Of a stretch of DNA of 64,000 nt, positions 54,101-64,000 are shown in pieces. The translations under genes and the position numbers were made by a program. Each line of letters begins with the position of its first letter. The stretch's first letter is position 1. Source of the DNA: UBA6168 sp965222975 (GTDB lineage: Bacteria; Bacteroidota; Bacteroidia; Chitinophagales; Saprospiraceae); assembly GCA_965222975.1 (NCBI GenBank), contig CBDCVJ010000030.1, positions 186,001-250,000 of the forward strand, written 5' to 3'. The notes beneath the pieces are model-generated. The model was not told where the DNA came from. It was given only the letters and a program-made list of their open reading frames with translations, and searched no databases.

Positions 54101-54175
54101 CTCTGTATAAATATGTGTTTCCCACAAAGGGGTGTAAAGGTTTCAAAAATATAATATGGCCTCATGCATAAATTA

Positions 54176-57108
54176 TTACATCTTCACCACTTTCCGCACA
54201 AACATCTCATTATTTTGCATATCAATTACGGAAATAAAATAAATACCTTTAGGTAGCCAAGATAAATCAATGAAACCCGCTCCTTTAATATTTTCATTGC
54301 TTAATTCAACTCCATAAATATCATAAATACAAACAGAATAATTTCCCGAATCAATATTTATTTTTATTGCTCTTTGAGTTGGATTTGGAAATATCTTTAA
54401 TTCTCTTTTTCTTGAATTATTTTCCGTTGCATTTATATTGCAATAATCACCAATAAAATTATTATCACTAAAATAAGCCAATGTATAAATTAAATGCCCC
54501 ATATTTTCAGAAATAGTAAATTCATTCATTGAAAAAACCCGTTGCTCATCAAAATGCCTGCGCAATGTGGGATAGACCGATTCCTCTAAAACAGGGTCGT
54601 AAAAAGGTGGATAGGTAATAAATGAATCAATTAATTCACGGTACTGCCATTCCTCATTATGGTGGGCGCCGTAAACCGTAAGGCCAGGAATAGGTTCATC
54701 AATTCCATCCAGTTGAGAGGGAAAATGGATGGGGTTTGTAACTTGGATTGTCACCCAGTCCTGTAACAAATGAACGGGACAATGGATTATTGCCAAATTG
54801 GGGATCGAGATTTAATTTTGCGTGATATAAATAAGTATCATTTCCCGTTGCAAAATATGCTTTCAGCAAAGTTGCCGCATGGTTGGTTGACTGATTGTAA
54901 TTTCCCCAGCCGATGAAAGGTCGATGGTCAGAGCGGTATTCACCCCGATAAGGGTTTTGTGCAGCACGGTCAACGATCTCATCGGCATCGTTAATCATCG
55001 CCTCCAAAATGGCTGCTTGGACAGTTCCGTCCACTGGTAAATCATCAATTTTCAAATAAGAACGGCTTGCACGTTTTTGGGAATGAACCGTCCTGCTCCA
55101 ACCAAAGAATGGATCATTCTGACTCCAATTGTTTTTAAATGCCGTATGATAATTATCCGCTTCAGTGGCCCTGTACAATTCAACAGCGGCCCATGCTCGT
55201 TCGTCAAAGTCCCCATCATCAGGCGCTTGCCCACAAGATAAATCGGAACCAAGTTCATCATCAATGTACCCGAAGGGCGGAGTAGCCTGGGGATGGCTTT
55301 CGAGAAATTGCCAAGCCAGTTCTGCCCGAACCAAACATGTGTCGGCGAATTCAGGAAAGCAGTCCTTATAAATTCGAGAGGCCTTTGCCATGACTGCCGC
55401 AAACATGGCGGTAATATGCGTGGTTTTTGCCGAAACATAATATTGCTCCAAATCTTCATGCTGCAAAACAGGCGGATAGCCCGTCGTTGCAACTTTGAAA
55501 AAAACGCCGCCATCATTGGATTGCATTTTTAGCAAAAAATCAAGACTCCATTTTGCTTCGTCCAGTACATCCGGCAACTGATTATTGGATTCCCATAATG
55601 CCCCAATCATCCAAGAATTTTCCTGGGAAAGATTCATAGGCATTCAATAAATCCGAAATCACCACTACCTGATTGCTCAATGGTCTGCTATAATCGCCCG
55701 CATCGTGCCAACCGCCAATTACTTCAAGCGCTGAACCTACTTCTTCATTTCCATATGTCGTTGCATTTTGAATAGACCCATGCACCAATACATCATTTTG
55801 ATGACAAGCTGGATCGGGCATATATCTCCTGCATGAGCGGATTCCAATTCCATTCCACAACGTGACAAAAACAGTCCTTTTGCTGCCGTATGAAAAGCTT
55901 CATTATAAACGGCTGGGTGAATTTCAAAATCATAACTTCTGCCTATCCCCGGAACATAAATATAGAAAGTCCCTTCTTGCGTAAAAGCAGAAAAATCGCA
56001 ATCATATATTTTTTCACCACTCAGCAACGGATCATATCCACGAAAATTAATGCTTGTCAGAAAATACAACTTGGTCATTTATCGCATCCCTGATTTCAAA
56101 AATAGTTGGACTAATTTCAAGCATACCTGCCGAACCAATATAATTCCCTACATATGCATATTTTGGACTATCCGGTAAATAGCCCAATTGGTTCACTTTT
56201 ACGCTGCCATTTATTTTTTTATCAGAATATAAAAATGAAAAATTATTTTCCTCACTTAGATTTCCGGCAGGGTCGCTTATATTTTTTATTTCCAATTTAT
56301 AATTATTCTCTGCGTCCATTTTTTGGTCAAAAATTAAATACACTGTAAAATAGGATTTGGGCAATGCCAGCCACAGGGAATCTTCCTCTAATCCATTGTA
56401 ATAATAATGGAGACCAACAGCACTGGGATGCACCGGGTTGGCAAAGATTGGGTCATCTGAACTGGTTAGGGAATAATTATCAATTTTGGTTGCCGAACCG
56501 TTGTCATACCTACTATCAAAATGCACCCTAATAGCTTGGTTTGAAATATTTTCCACTTGAGTCGGCGTGGCAGGCAAGGTATCTTTTAAAAAAATATCAT
56601 CAATATATACCCGGAGGTCGGGCTCAGGGTTTTCTGCTTTAAATAACAATGACTCCAACCACAAAGCCGTAAAGTTGCCGTCCCGAAATTCATCCAATGG
56701 AATACAAACCTGTTGGTATTGGGTCGTCAAAATTCCACTCGCCAAAAATGATGCAATATCAATTTCAGTACTTAAACTATTGTTGGGGGAATGCCATGCA
56801 CTTAAAGCAGCAAAAACTTTCTGATCGGACTTATTTGCTTTTATTTGAAAACAAAGGCTTTGGGTAAATGCAATGTTTTTTCGGTAATAGGAACAGTCAG
56901 ATAAAAAAACCGTAGCACGATTCCACAGATCAAAACGCCCTTCTAAACAAGTAGGGCTGGAAAAGGCTTCCGTATTGTTATATTCAAAATAATTGTTGAG
57001 CGTACAGAGCAGGTCGTCGTTTGTTTCCCCATTCCATATATGGATATTTTGCGCAGAAATACCCGAGCATATCAACAGAAAAAAAAGCATGCAAATAAAG
57101 TCTTTCAT
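54176..57108 (-). pseudogene. GH9 family glycoside hydrolase (endoglucanase-like) with T9SS sorting domain, four frame breaks
   Basis: Five overlapping frames together spell one GH9 enzyme of about 975 aa, from the signal-peptide ATG at 57108. The order is: a CBM-like jelly-roll region, an Ig-like region, the CelD_N domain (V-K-V-N-Q-L-G-Y-L-P-D-S-P-K), then the GH9 catalytic domain with W-H-D-A-G-D-Y (catalytic base Asp), L-P-D-V-L-D-E-A-K-W, L-S-R-S-F-V-T-G-L-G and a C-terminal N-E-F-T-I-S catalytic Glu region. A type A sorting domain (I-F-P-N-P-T-Q to V-R-K-V-V-K-M) closes it. Frame breaks fall near 56061-56064, 55819-55826, 55601-55604 and 54722-54725, mostly at homopolymers. Either consensus errors or a recent pseudogene. 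Confidence 0.78.
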
Positions 57109-57204
57109 AAAATTGGTTTTTATTTTTAATGTTTGAAACGTCTCAATTTCTTCATGTTTCAAAAAGGAATAAGTAATAGAGATGTCCGTAAATAAGGAAT
57201 CCTA

Positions 57205-57266
57205 ATACATTTCCTCCCCCCAGCCCTCCCGATAAATATCGGGAGGGCTGGGGGGAGGAAATGTAT
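57205..57266. repeat. Perfect 29-bp inverted repeat
   Basis: ATACATTTCCTCCCCCCAGC onward (57205-57233) is exactly the reverse complement of 57238-57266, with loop AAAT. It is flanked by CGTAAATAA (57187-57195) and an inverted TTATTTACG further right, suggesting insertion into an older inverted repeat. It lies upstream of the GH9 gene. Confidence 0.9.
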
Positions 57267-57352
57267 GGAAACAAATTCCAAATTTTTATTTACGAACAAC
57301 TCTAATGCTCAAAAAATATAAATAGGCACCATCGGGTTGGCGATGGCTAAAT

Positions 57353-57426
57353 GTGCCGCCGAACTCCAGTTCGGCGGCGTGGATAGTCAAGCACATTGCA
57401 TTCGCCGAACTGGAGTTCGGCGGCAC
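57353..57426. repeat. Inverted repeat with 24-bp arms, each arm itself palindromic
   Basis: GTGCCGCCGAACTCCAGTTC with CGGCG after it (57353-57376) pairs perfectly with 57403-57426; the spacer is 26 bp. Each arm contains CCGAACTCCAGTTCGG, a palindrome, so alternative hairpins can form. The rest of the gap from 57163 to 57680 holds no supported gene. Confidence 0.85.
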
Positions 57427-57680
57427 AATATCCTCAATCAAAAACAATCGGCAGGCAAATATTCCGTTAATAACAAGTACGCCATATATGTCACTTTTAG
57501 TCATCTCGACATTATTGAAAAGTACTCATTCCAAATTCTACATAAAATATCACGGAAGTTGGTAAGAACAATCTCTAATTTTTAAATGGAAGTAAATTGT
57601 CTGCTCATATCCTTTTGTGATAAAAAATTCCATTGCTAAAGTTTTGTTTTCGCCAACTGTTCATTTAAAAACCAATCATT

Positions 57681-59072
57681 ATGCGTTTCTTTTTCTTGAC
57701 TCTATTAGTTGCCTTTTCGTTTCAAAATTGCACCAACAACTCCGACCCAATTTCGCAAGAAAATGCCCAAAATGAAAACGAAGCCATTGCCCTTGCTGTC
57801 AAACAAAGCATTGCACCAGCATTTTCCAATTTGGATGTCGCTGCACAAACGCTGACCGTAAAAGGCACAAACGCTCAAACGCTCAAACTACCCAGCGGCT
57901 CGTCAATTGACGTGCCGGAAGCTGCATTTGTAGATGCAGATGGTTCACCAGTCAATGGGGATGTGGACATTCAATTCCGGGAATTCCACAATGCTGCCGA
58001 GATCATCGCCAGCGGTATTCCGATGAAAGTTCTTTCAGAGAATGGTGCAGAAGAGTGGATGCAAACAGCAGGCATGTATGAAATAAACGGCTCACAAAAT
58101 GGCCATCCCGTCTTTATCGCTCCGGGCAAGTCGCTCAATGTCAACCTCGTTTCTTCGGTAGATGGCGAATATGATTTTTGGAAATTCGACAAGGACGCAG
58201 GCAACTGGGACAACCTAGGTGTTTCAACTCCTCAACCCAATCCTAATGCAACCACACAGGGAGTCAAAGTAAATGTCGGCCCAGCGCCAGTAGCACCTAT
58301 TGCGTTCAACGAAAACACTCCTCCCATTGACCTCGATGTGAACATGAAAAACTTTCCAGAACTGGCTGACAAAAAGGGCATCGTCTGGCAATACGTAGGA
58401 AAAGATAAAAAGAAAGACCCTGCGAATAACCCCGAACTTTTTAGCAACAATTGGGACGACATAGCACTCACTCCCAATGCGGACGGTCAAACCTATACCC
58501 TGACCCTCGCCAATGATGATGAAAAAGTGACCCTCCCTGTCGCCCCAGCCCTGAAAGGCAAAGACTTGAAGCAAGCCCTCGCCGATTACCAGCGTCGCTT
58601 GGCGGATTATAAAAAGAAATTGGCATCAGCAGAAGAAAAATTCGCATTTCAGGATAAACAAGATGCATTTGTCCGCAGCTTTCAAATACAGGGTTTTGGC
58701 ATATACAATTATGATATCCTGTTGAAAACAGGCAACTCCATTCCCATCCTCGCCAACTTCGATTTTGGTTCAGATATACCAGCCAACCTTCGGGATGACA
58801 TTTCAGTGTTCCTCATCGCAGGTAGCGGCCGCATGGTGGTCAAATTTCCCCCAAGGGATTGGAAAAAAATGAAGATCAACCCTGACCTTGATATCTCCTT
58901 CGTTGCCGTTTTGCCGGGCAACAAAATGGCCATGCTTTGCAAAGAAGAATTCAAAAAGCAACTGCCTCAAATCAAAAAGGCAAAAGGTCAGGAATACGTT
59001 TTTCAAATGAATGTGCAAGAGCAGGAAGTGCGTTCAGTAGAAGAAGTGGAAGATAGGCTGGCTGCTCTTTGA
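57681..59072 (+). CDS. Lipoprotein with ZU5-like N-terminal domain, function unknown
   Basis: A 463-aa protein with a likely lipoprotein signal (L-V-A-F-S-F-Q-N-C). Residues of about 60-180 carry L-P-S-G-S-S-I-D-V-P-E-A-A-F-V-D-A-D-G, V-D-I-Q-F-R-E-F-H and I-A-S-G-I-P-M, a pattern I associate with ZU5-like beta domains of Bacteroidota lipoproteins. A charged coiled-coil segment follows at about 300-335 (K-Q-A-L-A-D-Y-Q-R-R-L-A-D-Y-K-K), then a beta-rich C-terminal part. It lies 95 bp before the WG-repeat gene on the same strand, so the two may be co-expressed. Family assignment is tentative. Confidence 0.75.
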   Translation: MRFFFLTLLVAFSFQNCTNNSDPISQENAQNENEAIALAVKQSIAPAFSNLDVAAQTLTVKGTNAQTLKLPSGSSIDVPEAAFVDADGSPVNGDVDIQFREFHNAAEIIASGIPMKVLSENGAEEWMQTAGMYEINGSQNGHPVFIAPGKSLNVNLVSSVDGEYDFWKFDKDAGNWDNLGVSTPQPNPNATTQGVKVNVGPAPVAPIAFNENTPPIDLDVNMKNFPELADKKGIVWQYVGKDKKKDPANNPELFSNNWDDIALTPNADGQTYTLTLANDDEKVTLPVAPALKGKDLKQALADYQRRLADYKKKLASAEEKFAFQDKQDAFVRSFQIQGFGIYNYDILLKTGNSIPILANFDFGSDIPANLRDDISVFLIAGSGRMVVKFPPRDWKKMKINPDLDISFVAVLPGNKMAMLCKEEFKKQLPQIKKAKGQEYVFQMNVQEQEVRSVEEVEDRLAAL

Positions 59073-59074
59073 AA

Positions 59075-59156
59075 ATTAGGGAATTTGGGAATTGGGGTAT
59101 GAGAGGAGCAGCAGTTATATCCCCAATTCCTTAATTCCTTAATTCCCCAATTCCCT
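59075..59156. repeat. AATTCC-type inverted repeat between the lipoprotein and WG genes
   Basis: AATTAGGGAATTTGGGAATT with GGGG after it is followed by repeated CCCCAATTCC, TTAATTCC and CCCTAATT, giving an imperfect inverted repeat built from an AATTCC phrase. It may form a hairpin in the intergenic transcript. Confidence 0.55.
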
Positions 59157-59167
59157 AATTACCCATA

Positions 59168-62100
59168 ATGCGCTTATCCATTTTCCTATTTCTCATCTTT
59201 TTCACCACCTGCCTTTTCTCCCAAAGGGTCACCTATCTCTACCCAGTCAAGAAGAACCACAAGTGGGGCTATATAGATAAACGTGGCCGCATCGTCATAG
59301 AGCCGAAGTACGATGCGATAGGCGACCAATACTTGCGATGGCATGGGCGCAATACAGAATCGCCTTATCGTTTGGTAGAAGCAGATAGAAAATTGGGGCT
59401 GATAAACGACCAATGCCAAGAGGTGCTGCCGATAAGGTTCGACAAGATTTACCCATTGAACCCCTCCCTGTTCATAGTTCAAGAGGACACCCTGTTGCAC
59501 ATTGTTGACCGAACAGGAAATTCGGCTTTGAATGAAGGGTTTGAAGAAGTCCTGCTCCTTGACACACTGTGGGGCCGGTATTTAAAAATTAAAAAAAAGG
59601 GATTATGGGGCGTGCATGAGTTGGGTGTCGGGGAAATACTGCCACCTATTTATTTGGACATCGAAATACAACGAGCAGGAGATGTTTTTTTTAAAATCAG
59701 AAAACCTGGGGAAGAAAAACTTTGGGGGTTGGTAAATACCCGCAACAAAATCATTTTGCCAAACCGATATTTCGACATTCGGTGCGTCAACGAAAATTTT
59801 TTCACCACTTTGAGCGCCATTGACCAATGGGAAATACGGGACAGCACGGGACAACAGTTTTTAAAAGGAAGTTGGGCAGTATGTATCCCACTTAACCGTC
59901 ATTTCATCGGCCTTGAACTGCCCAACGACAGGATGCGGTTATTTAGTTGCGCCCAAAAAGATACAATTGCCATTGCTGAACCATATGATGAATTACAGCC
60001 CTTTAATGAGCGATATATCCTCTATCGAAATGGATTTAGAAGTGGCCTTCTCGATACGACGGGCAATGTTGCACTACCATCCATTTACCTCAACGTAAAA
60101 ACTTTTGGCGATTCCCTCTTTCGGGTGCAGCGGTTCGGGGCTGGCTGGGGCGTCCTTTCCCTTAGTCGCGGGTTACTGCTTCCTACCGAATACGACAGCA
60201 TCTATGCCTTTGAAGGCCCTTTTGCAAAAATCGAAAAGGCAGACTTGCTCGGCTTAATGGACACTTCCATGCAAGAACTGATACCACCTGCATTTGACCG
60301 TCTTGTGGTGTCCGACTCGCTCATCAAAGGATATGACAGCGGCAACTTAAGCCTTTTCAAAATTACCGATAGTGGACAGGTAGCACTCATGGATGAGTTT
60401 TCCAACGTTCGGACATTAAGGGTAGGCTATAATAAAAAATATTACACAGAAGCTACCCCTGCTCGAAGACGTATCCGGGTTGCAGGAGGTGTATTGGACG
60501 GAGAGGCATCGCCTTTCACTGCCCAAACAGATGGGCGGTGGATTTGGAAGCGGGACACAGACACGGGCCGATGGGGCATGACCGATCAAAACGCCCCCCC
60601 CGAATGGGGCATCCCACCTTACTTAGTTGAAGTGTTACATTTAAAAGAACCTGAACTGAGCCTTGTTTTTACCGATGAAAAAGTAACGGAAAATTCGGCG
60701 GACGTCCTGCCCGCTTTATCTTCTGTTCAATCATTTTTTCGTGCCGCATTCTTTAGCCATAAAACGGGTAAGTTCATTACCGGCTTTGACTTGATCGGCC
60801 TTCGAGGCCACGACTTTCACAACGGTCTTCCATTCGCTGTTTTTTTGGATAAAGATGGCCATTTTGGCCTGATTGACAGGGAAGGAAAGACAGCTTCCCT
60901 ACCATCCGGCAAGCCGTTGTGCTTCACATGGATCGGTGAATTCAATGATGGACGGGCACGTTTTTGTCAGGGAGGCCGATTGGTTTTAACAGAAGAAGGT
61001 AAGCAAGAGAAAACAGCCGTGAGCGTGGTAGATGAATTCATGGTTCAGTTTGGAATGAATACTACTTTGTCATACGGCATGCTGGAAAACCGCGAGATGA
61101 TGATCGAAAAAAAGGGAGAAGAACCACTCCGTTGGGGGTACATTGACACATTGGGGCATATTGTCATCGAACCGCAATTTGAATTTGCAGGTGATTTTGA
61201 AAATAAATTTGCCGTCAACAAAAAGGAGGGGCTTTGGGGCGTCATCAATATGGAGGGCGAAGAAGTGCTGCCTTTTAAATACAATAACATCAATCCTTAT
61301 TTTGGAAACTGGTTGGTCAGTGTAAAGTCCCCTACCCGCTTGGTTTTCAACCCCAATGGTTATGAACGGGTCACCAAGTTATACAAGCGACAAGGTGTTT
61401 TCTCGGAAAAACGCTGCCAAGTGCAGTTGGACAGCCTATGGGGCTACATTGATGAAGAGGGGCGACGAGTTGATCCCTTGCCAATACGAGGAAGCCCGGG
61501 CTTTCTCAGAAGGCTTGGCAGCAGTGAAAAAGAAGGGGTCAATGGTCATTTATCGATTTGGATGGCAAACAGGCTTTCGACCTAAAAGTTGATGGCGAAA
61601 TAAGTGCTGTTGGCGATTTCAGCGATGGACTGGCATGGTTCAAAGTGGGTTACTGACTATGGTTATATAAACAAAAATGGGGAACTCGCTATACCTCTTG
61701 ATTTTACTAAAGTATTTGGTTTTAAATTCGGTGTGGCACGAGCCGTTTACAAAGGGAAAACCGGCCTGATAAATACATCAGGTCAATGGATTTTAAAGCC
61801 AGAGCGTTTCGAATATATTACCGATTTCAACCAATGGGGCGTCGCTGAAGCAAGGGAAAAAATTCAACGGCAAGCGCTGCCTCATCGATGCAAAAGGCGA
61901 GGTGCTGACACCGCTGAAATACGCCAGCATAGGTGACTTTCAAGAGGGTTTTTGCAAAAATCAGCAATGGACAATTTTATGGCCTTATCAATACCAAAGG
62001 GAAGGAAGTACTCCCTATGAAATACGAAGCCATCGGCCAGGTTTCGGAAGGGCTCCTGCACATTCGGTCACGTTATAGTACAAAATGGCATTTCGTGGAC

Positions 62101-62686
62101 ACCCTTGGAAACAAGGCATTTGATGGCGAATTTGAAAAGGTCGAGCCCTTTCAACATGGGCAGGCGTTCGTACAGGTCAGTCATTTCGACCCCAGCAGTC
62201 GGTTTGTCATTAATCGCAAGGGCAAACGTTTGGCGATAGACCAGCACGATCAGTTTGAGTTTTATGAAAATGGCATTTTCGGTCTTTATACCCCCAACGG
62301 GAAAAGGAGATGGCCACCGCCGCTTGAACTACTACTTCGCCGATGCACATGGGAAACCACTCTTCGACCGATTGTTTGAAAAAATAAAACCCTATAAAGG
62401 GGAAACAGCCCTTGTCCAATCTGCTCACCGCTGGGGCATGCTCAACCGCAATGGCCTGTTTTTGCTCCCACCAAAATACCCTTTCGTAAATATGCAAGAG
62501 AACGGAGAAGCCGTCGTCAACCTACCTGTGCTGCAAGGATTGGTGAACCCTGAAGGAGAAGAGATCATCTCCCCCGCATTTGACCGCATTGAGTTATTGA
62601 TCGGCAATCGTTTCAGGCTCGAAATGGGTGAAAAAGTGGGATATGCAAATATGAATGGGAAATGGGCCTGGGAATTGCAAAAGTAA
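59168..62686 (+). pseudogene. WG-repeat protein, about 1170 aa, with six frame breaks in its 3' third
   Basis: A secreted protein with signal peptide (F-L-F-L-I-F-F-T-T-C-L-F-S) and many WG repeats (K-W-G-Y-I-D-K-R-G-R-I-V-I-E-P-K-Y-D-A and variants; G-L-W-G-V-I-N and similar). The first 2.3 kb read without interruption. From 61459 on, the frame must be shifted six times, each time by removing one base from a homopolymer: 61459-61462 (G), 61535-61538 (G), 61647-61649 (G), 61857-61862 (A), 61949-61953 (T) and 62302-62305 (A). The joined product keeps WG repeats to a stop at 62686. All shifts have the same sign, so consensus errors are more likely than decay, but I cannot exclude a pseudogene. 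WG proteins are thought to be binding scaffolds. Confidence 0.78.
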
Positions 62687-62910
62687 ATTTCCACAGAACA
62701 AACCGACCCATTGAAGCCCAAACTACAAATATTAATTTTGCGAAATATCTATTCAACGGCACTTTGTTTTTCCCGTGAAATCATCTTATCTTGTAGCCAT
62801 TCCTTATTTTATCACCACAGGGTTAAGGATAATAAAATGTAACAGACGGGATTCTCAATCCATTTTCACGCTACTTTTACGCATCCTTCCTCTCCTAAAT
62901 CCATGGTATC

Positions 62911-63740
62911 ATGAAAAAATATATACCCTTCCTTGCTTTCTCTTCTTTGCCGCTTATTCGCTGACCGCACAAATTCATTACACCAGCTACGGCGATGGAT
63001 GGGCCATTCCCATCAACTCCCATACACCCATGGACGTCGATGGCGATGGGGTTATCAATTTTTATATCAACGGACATTATGGTGAATTGGGCTTCAGCCC
63101 CATTCCTAATATCGGTTGTTTTTCAGGTTCAAATTCAAGAGCCAGTTTTGGCGCCAGGGAAATGAAGCGTTACGAGGCAGGGGAATTACTACAGTTCTCA
63201 CCTGAAAATAGATCCAGCTTTATCGAAAGTGGCCGAACCTCCGCCTACAGCATATCAGGAGGGTTTGCAGAGGGATGGAATAATTTGGAAGATGTGTACA
63301 TTGGATTCTTGGTTATCGAAAACAATGATTCGATAAAACATGGCTGGTTAAAAATGGCTGTCGATGTGAACAATCAACAATTGATCATCAAAGAAATAGC
63401 CTATACCGAAGCAGAACCTAAATATGCTGGAAGTATTATGATCGGAGACTTAGGCGAGGGTACTGAAAAAAACTTTGAGCAGGCAATCAATGATTTGACC
63501 ATCTCCCCTAACCCTGCCTGCGATTGGGCCCAGCTTAAATTTGAATATTCGGGAACGGAGCCCCTTTCGGTTGTCGTTCAAAACAGTATCGGCCAAGAAA
63601 TTTACCGCAATTTAAATCCTATTTCAGCGGGGCATATACACCTTAGGCTTTCAACTACCCAATGGTTGCCGGGGCTTTATTATGTTCGTTTTGAAAATGA
63701 TAAAGGAGTCAGGACGGAATTACTGTCCGTTGCAAGATGA
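62911..63740 (+). CDS. Small T9SS cargo protein, start region probably missing one base
   Basis: The best start is the ATG at 62911. It gives the ideal signal peptide M-K-K-I-Y-T-L-P-C-F-L-F-F-A-A-Y-S-L-T-A-Q only if the A run at 62914-62919 has seven A's; as written it has six and the frame is entered from an upstream non-signal leader. The mature protein, about 250 aa, has M-D-V-D-G-D-G-V-I-N-F-Y-I, a calcium-loop-like motif, and ends in a T9SS type A sorting domain (I-S-P-N-P-A-C-D-W to the end). No enzymatic motif is recognised. Confidence 0.75.
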
Positions 63741-63848
63741 TTATTTTTAGGGATTGGGAACTGAGAAAGGTATTTGTAACAACCACCAAAGTTGTATAAC
63801 CATAAATAGAGTGGGTAATTATTCATCAATTCTATAATTCACAAAAAA

Positions 63849-63888
63849 CAAAAGCGCCATTTTATAAAATGGCGCTTTTGTTTTTTAT
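63849..63888. terminator. Terminator after the T9SS cargo gene
   Basis: CAAAAGCGCCATTTTA and TAAAATGGCGCTTTTG form a perfect 16-bp stem with no loop gap, followed by a T run. The bases after it to the window end show no gene. Confidence 0.8.
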
Positions 63889-64000
63889 TTAATAAAAATA
63901 CATTTAAATGAAATTAAAATTCGGAGATTTATACCGATTTTTAATAGAGTGATGTCGTATTTAAAACAGTTTTCGTATCGGCATAATACCATTTTTAAAA

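Overview
The window reads as chromosomal DNA of a Bacteroidota bacterium, most likely a Saprospiria-type member. The evidence is: several secreted proteins with type IX secretion system (T9SS) C-terminal sorting domains; a PorV/PorQ-family barrel; a CarboxypepD_reg-like TonB-dependent receptor; lipoproteins of DUF4249/DUF4920 type; TPR-membrane-HTH regulators; FtsX-like permeases without a linked ATPase; EAD11 and WG-repeat proteins; moderately AT-rich DNA with long non-coding gaps. There is no rRNA, transposase gene, phage module or CRISPR array. The assignment rests on gene content only.

Layout. 0-6.1 kb: an edge-truncated small protein beside a sigma-70-like factor, DUF4230, a phytanoyl-CoA dioxygenase-like protein, DUF3108 overlapping a flippase-like membrane protein, ruvC, a HIT protein and greA. 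6.3-15.4 kb: a probable three-gene surface operon (TonB-dependent receptor, 1345-aa exported protein, PorV-like barrel). 15.9-21.2 kb: a lipoprotein, an AraC regulator, a DUF4920 lipoprotein and a TPR adenylate cyclase. 21.3-21.5 kb: tRNA-Val(GAC) and tRNA-Pro(GGG). 21.6-32.1 kb: a DUF4249-like lipoprotein, a PIF1-like helicase, a 1434-aa repeat adhesin and a divergent TPR-HTH regulator. 32.5-40.8 kb: a TPR lipoprotein, a methanethiol S-methyltransferase-like protein, a DUF2975/HTH pair separated by a 7-bp tandem repeat, a serine hydrolase, an MFS transporter, a pirin and a DUF2459 protein. 41-54 kb: two FtsX-like permeases that share upstream motifs, an EAD11/TPR two-gene cassette, a flavin monooxygenase and an Asp-box propeller protein. 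54-64 kb: a GH9 glycosidase, a lipoprotein, a long WG-repeat protein and a small T9SS cargo protein.

Three themes cut across genes. First, at least 13 reading-frame breaks occur between 37 and 63 kb. All but one lie in short homopolymers and most are single-base gains, so five genes that look broken are probably intact genes with consensus errors; their coordinates here are merged. Second, the intergenic gaps carry many long, near-perfect inverted repeats, including two related MITE-like elements with terminal inverted repeats and 9-bp target duplications. Third, both FtsX permease genes are preceded by a GTTC-N6-GAAC palindrome and a TGG-N8-TTG element with sigma-54 spacing. The most system-like unknowns are the EAD11-transmembrane plus secreted TPR cassette and the receptor/exported-protein/PorV-like operon.
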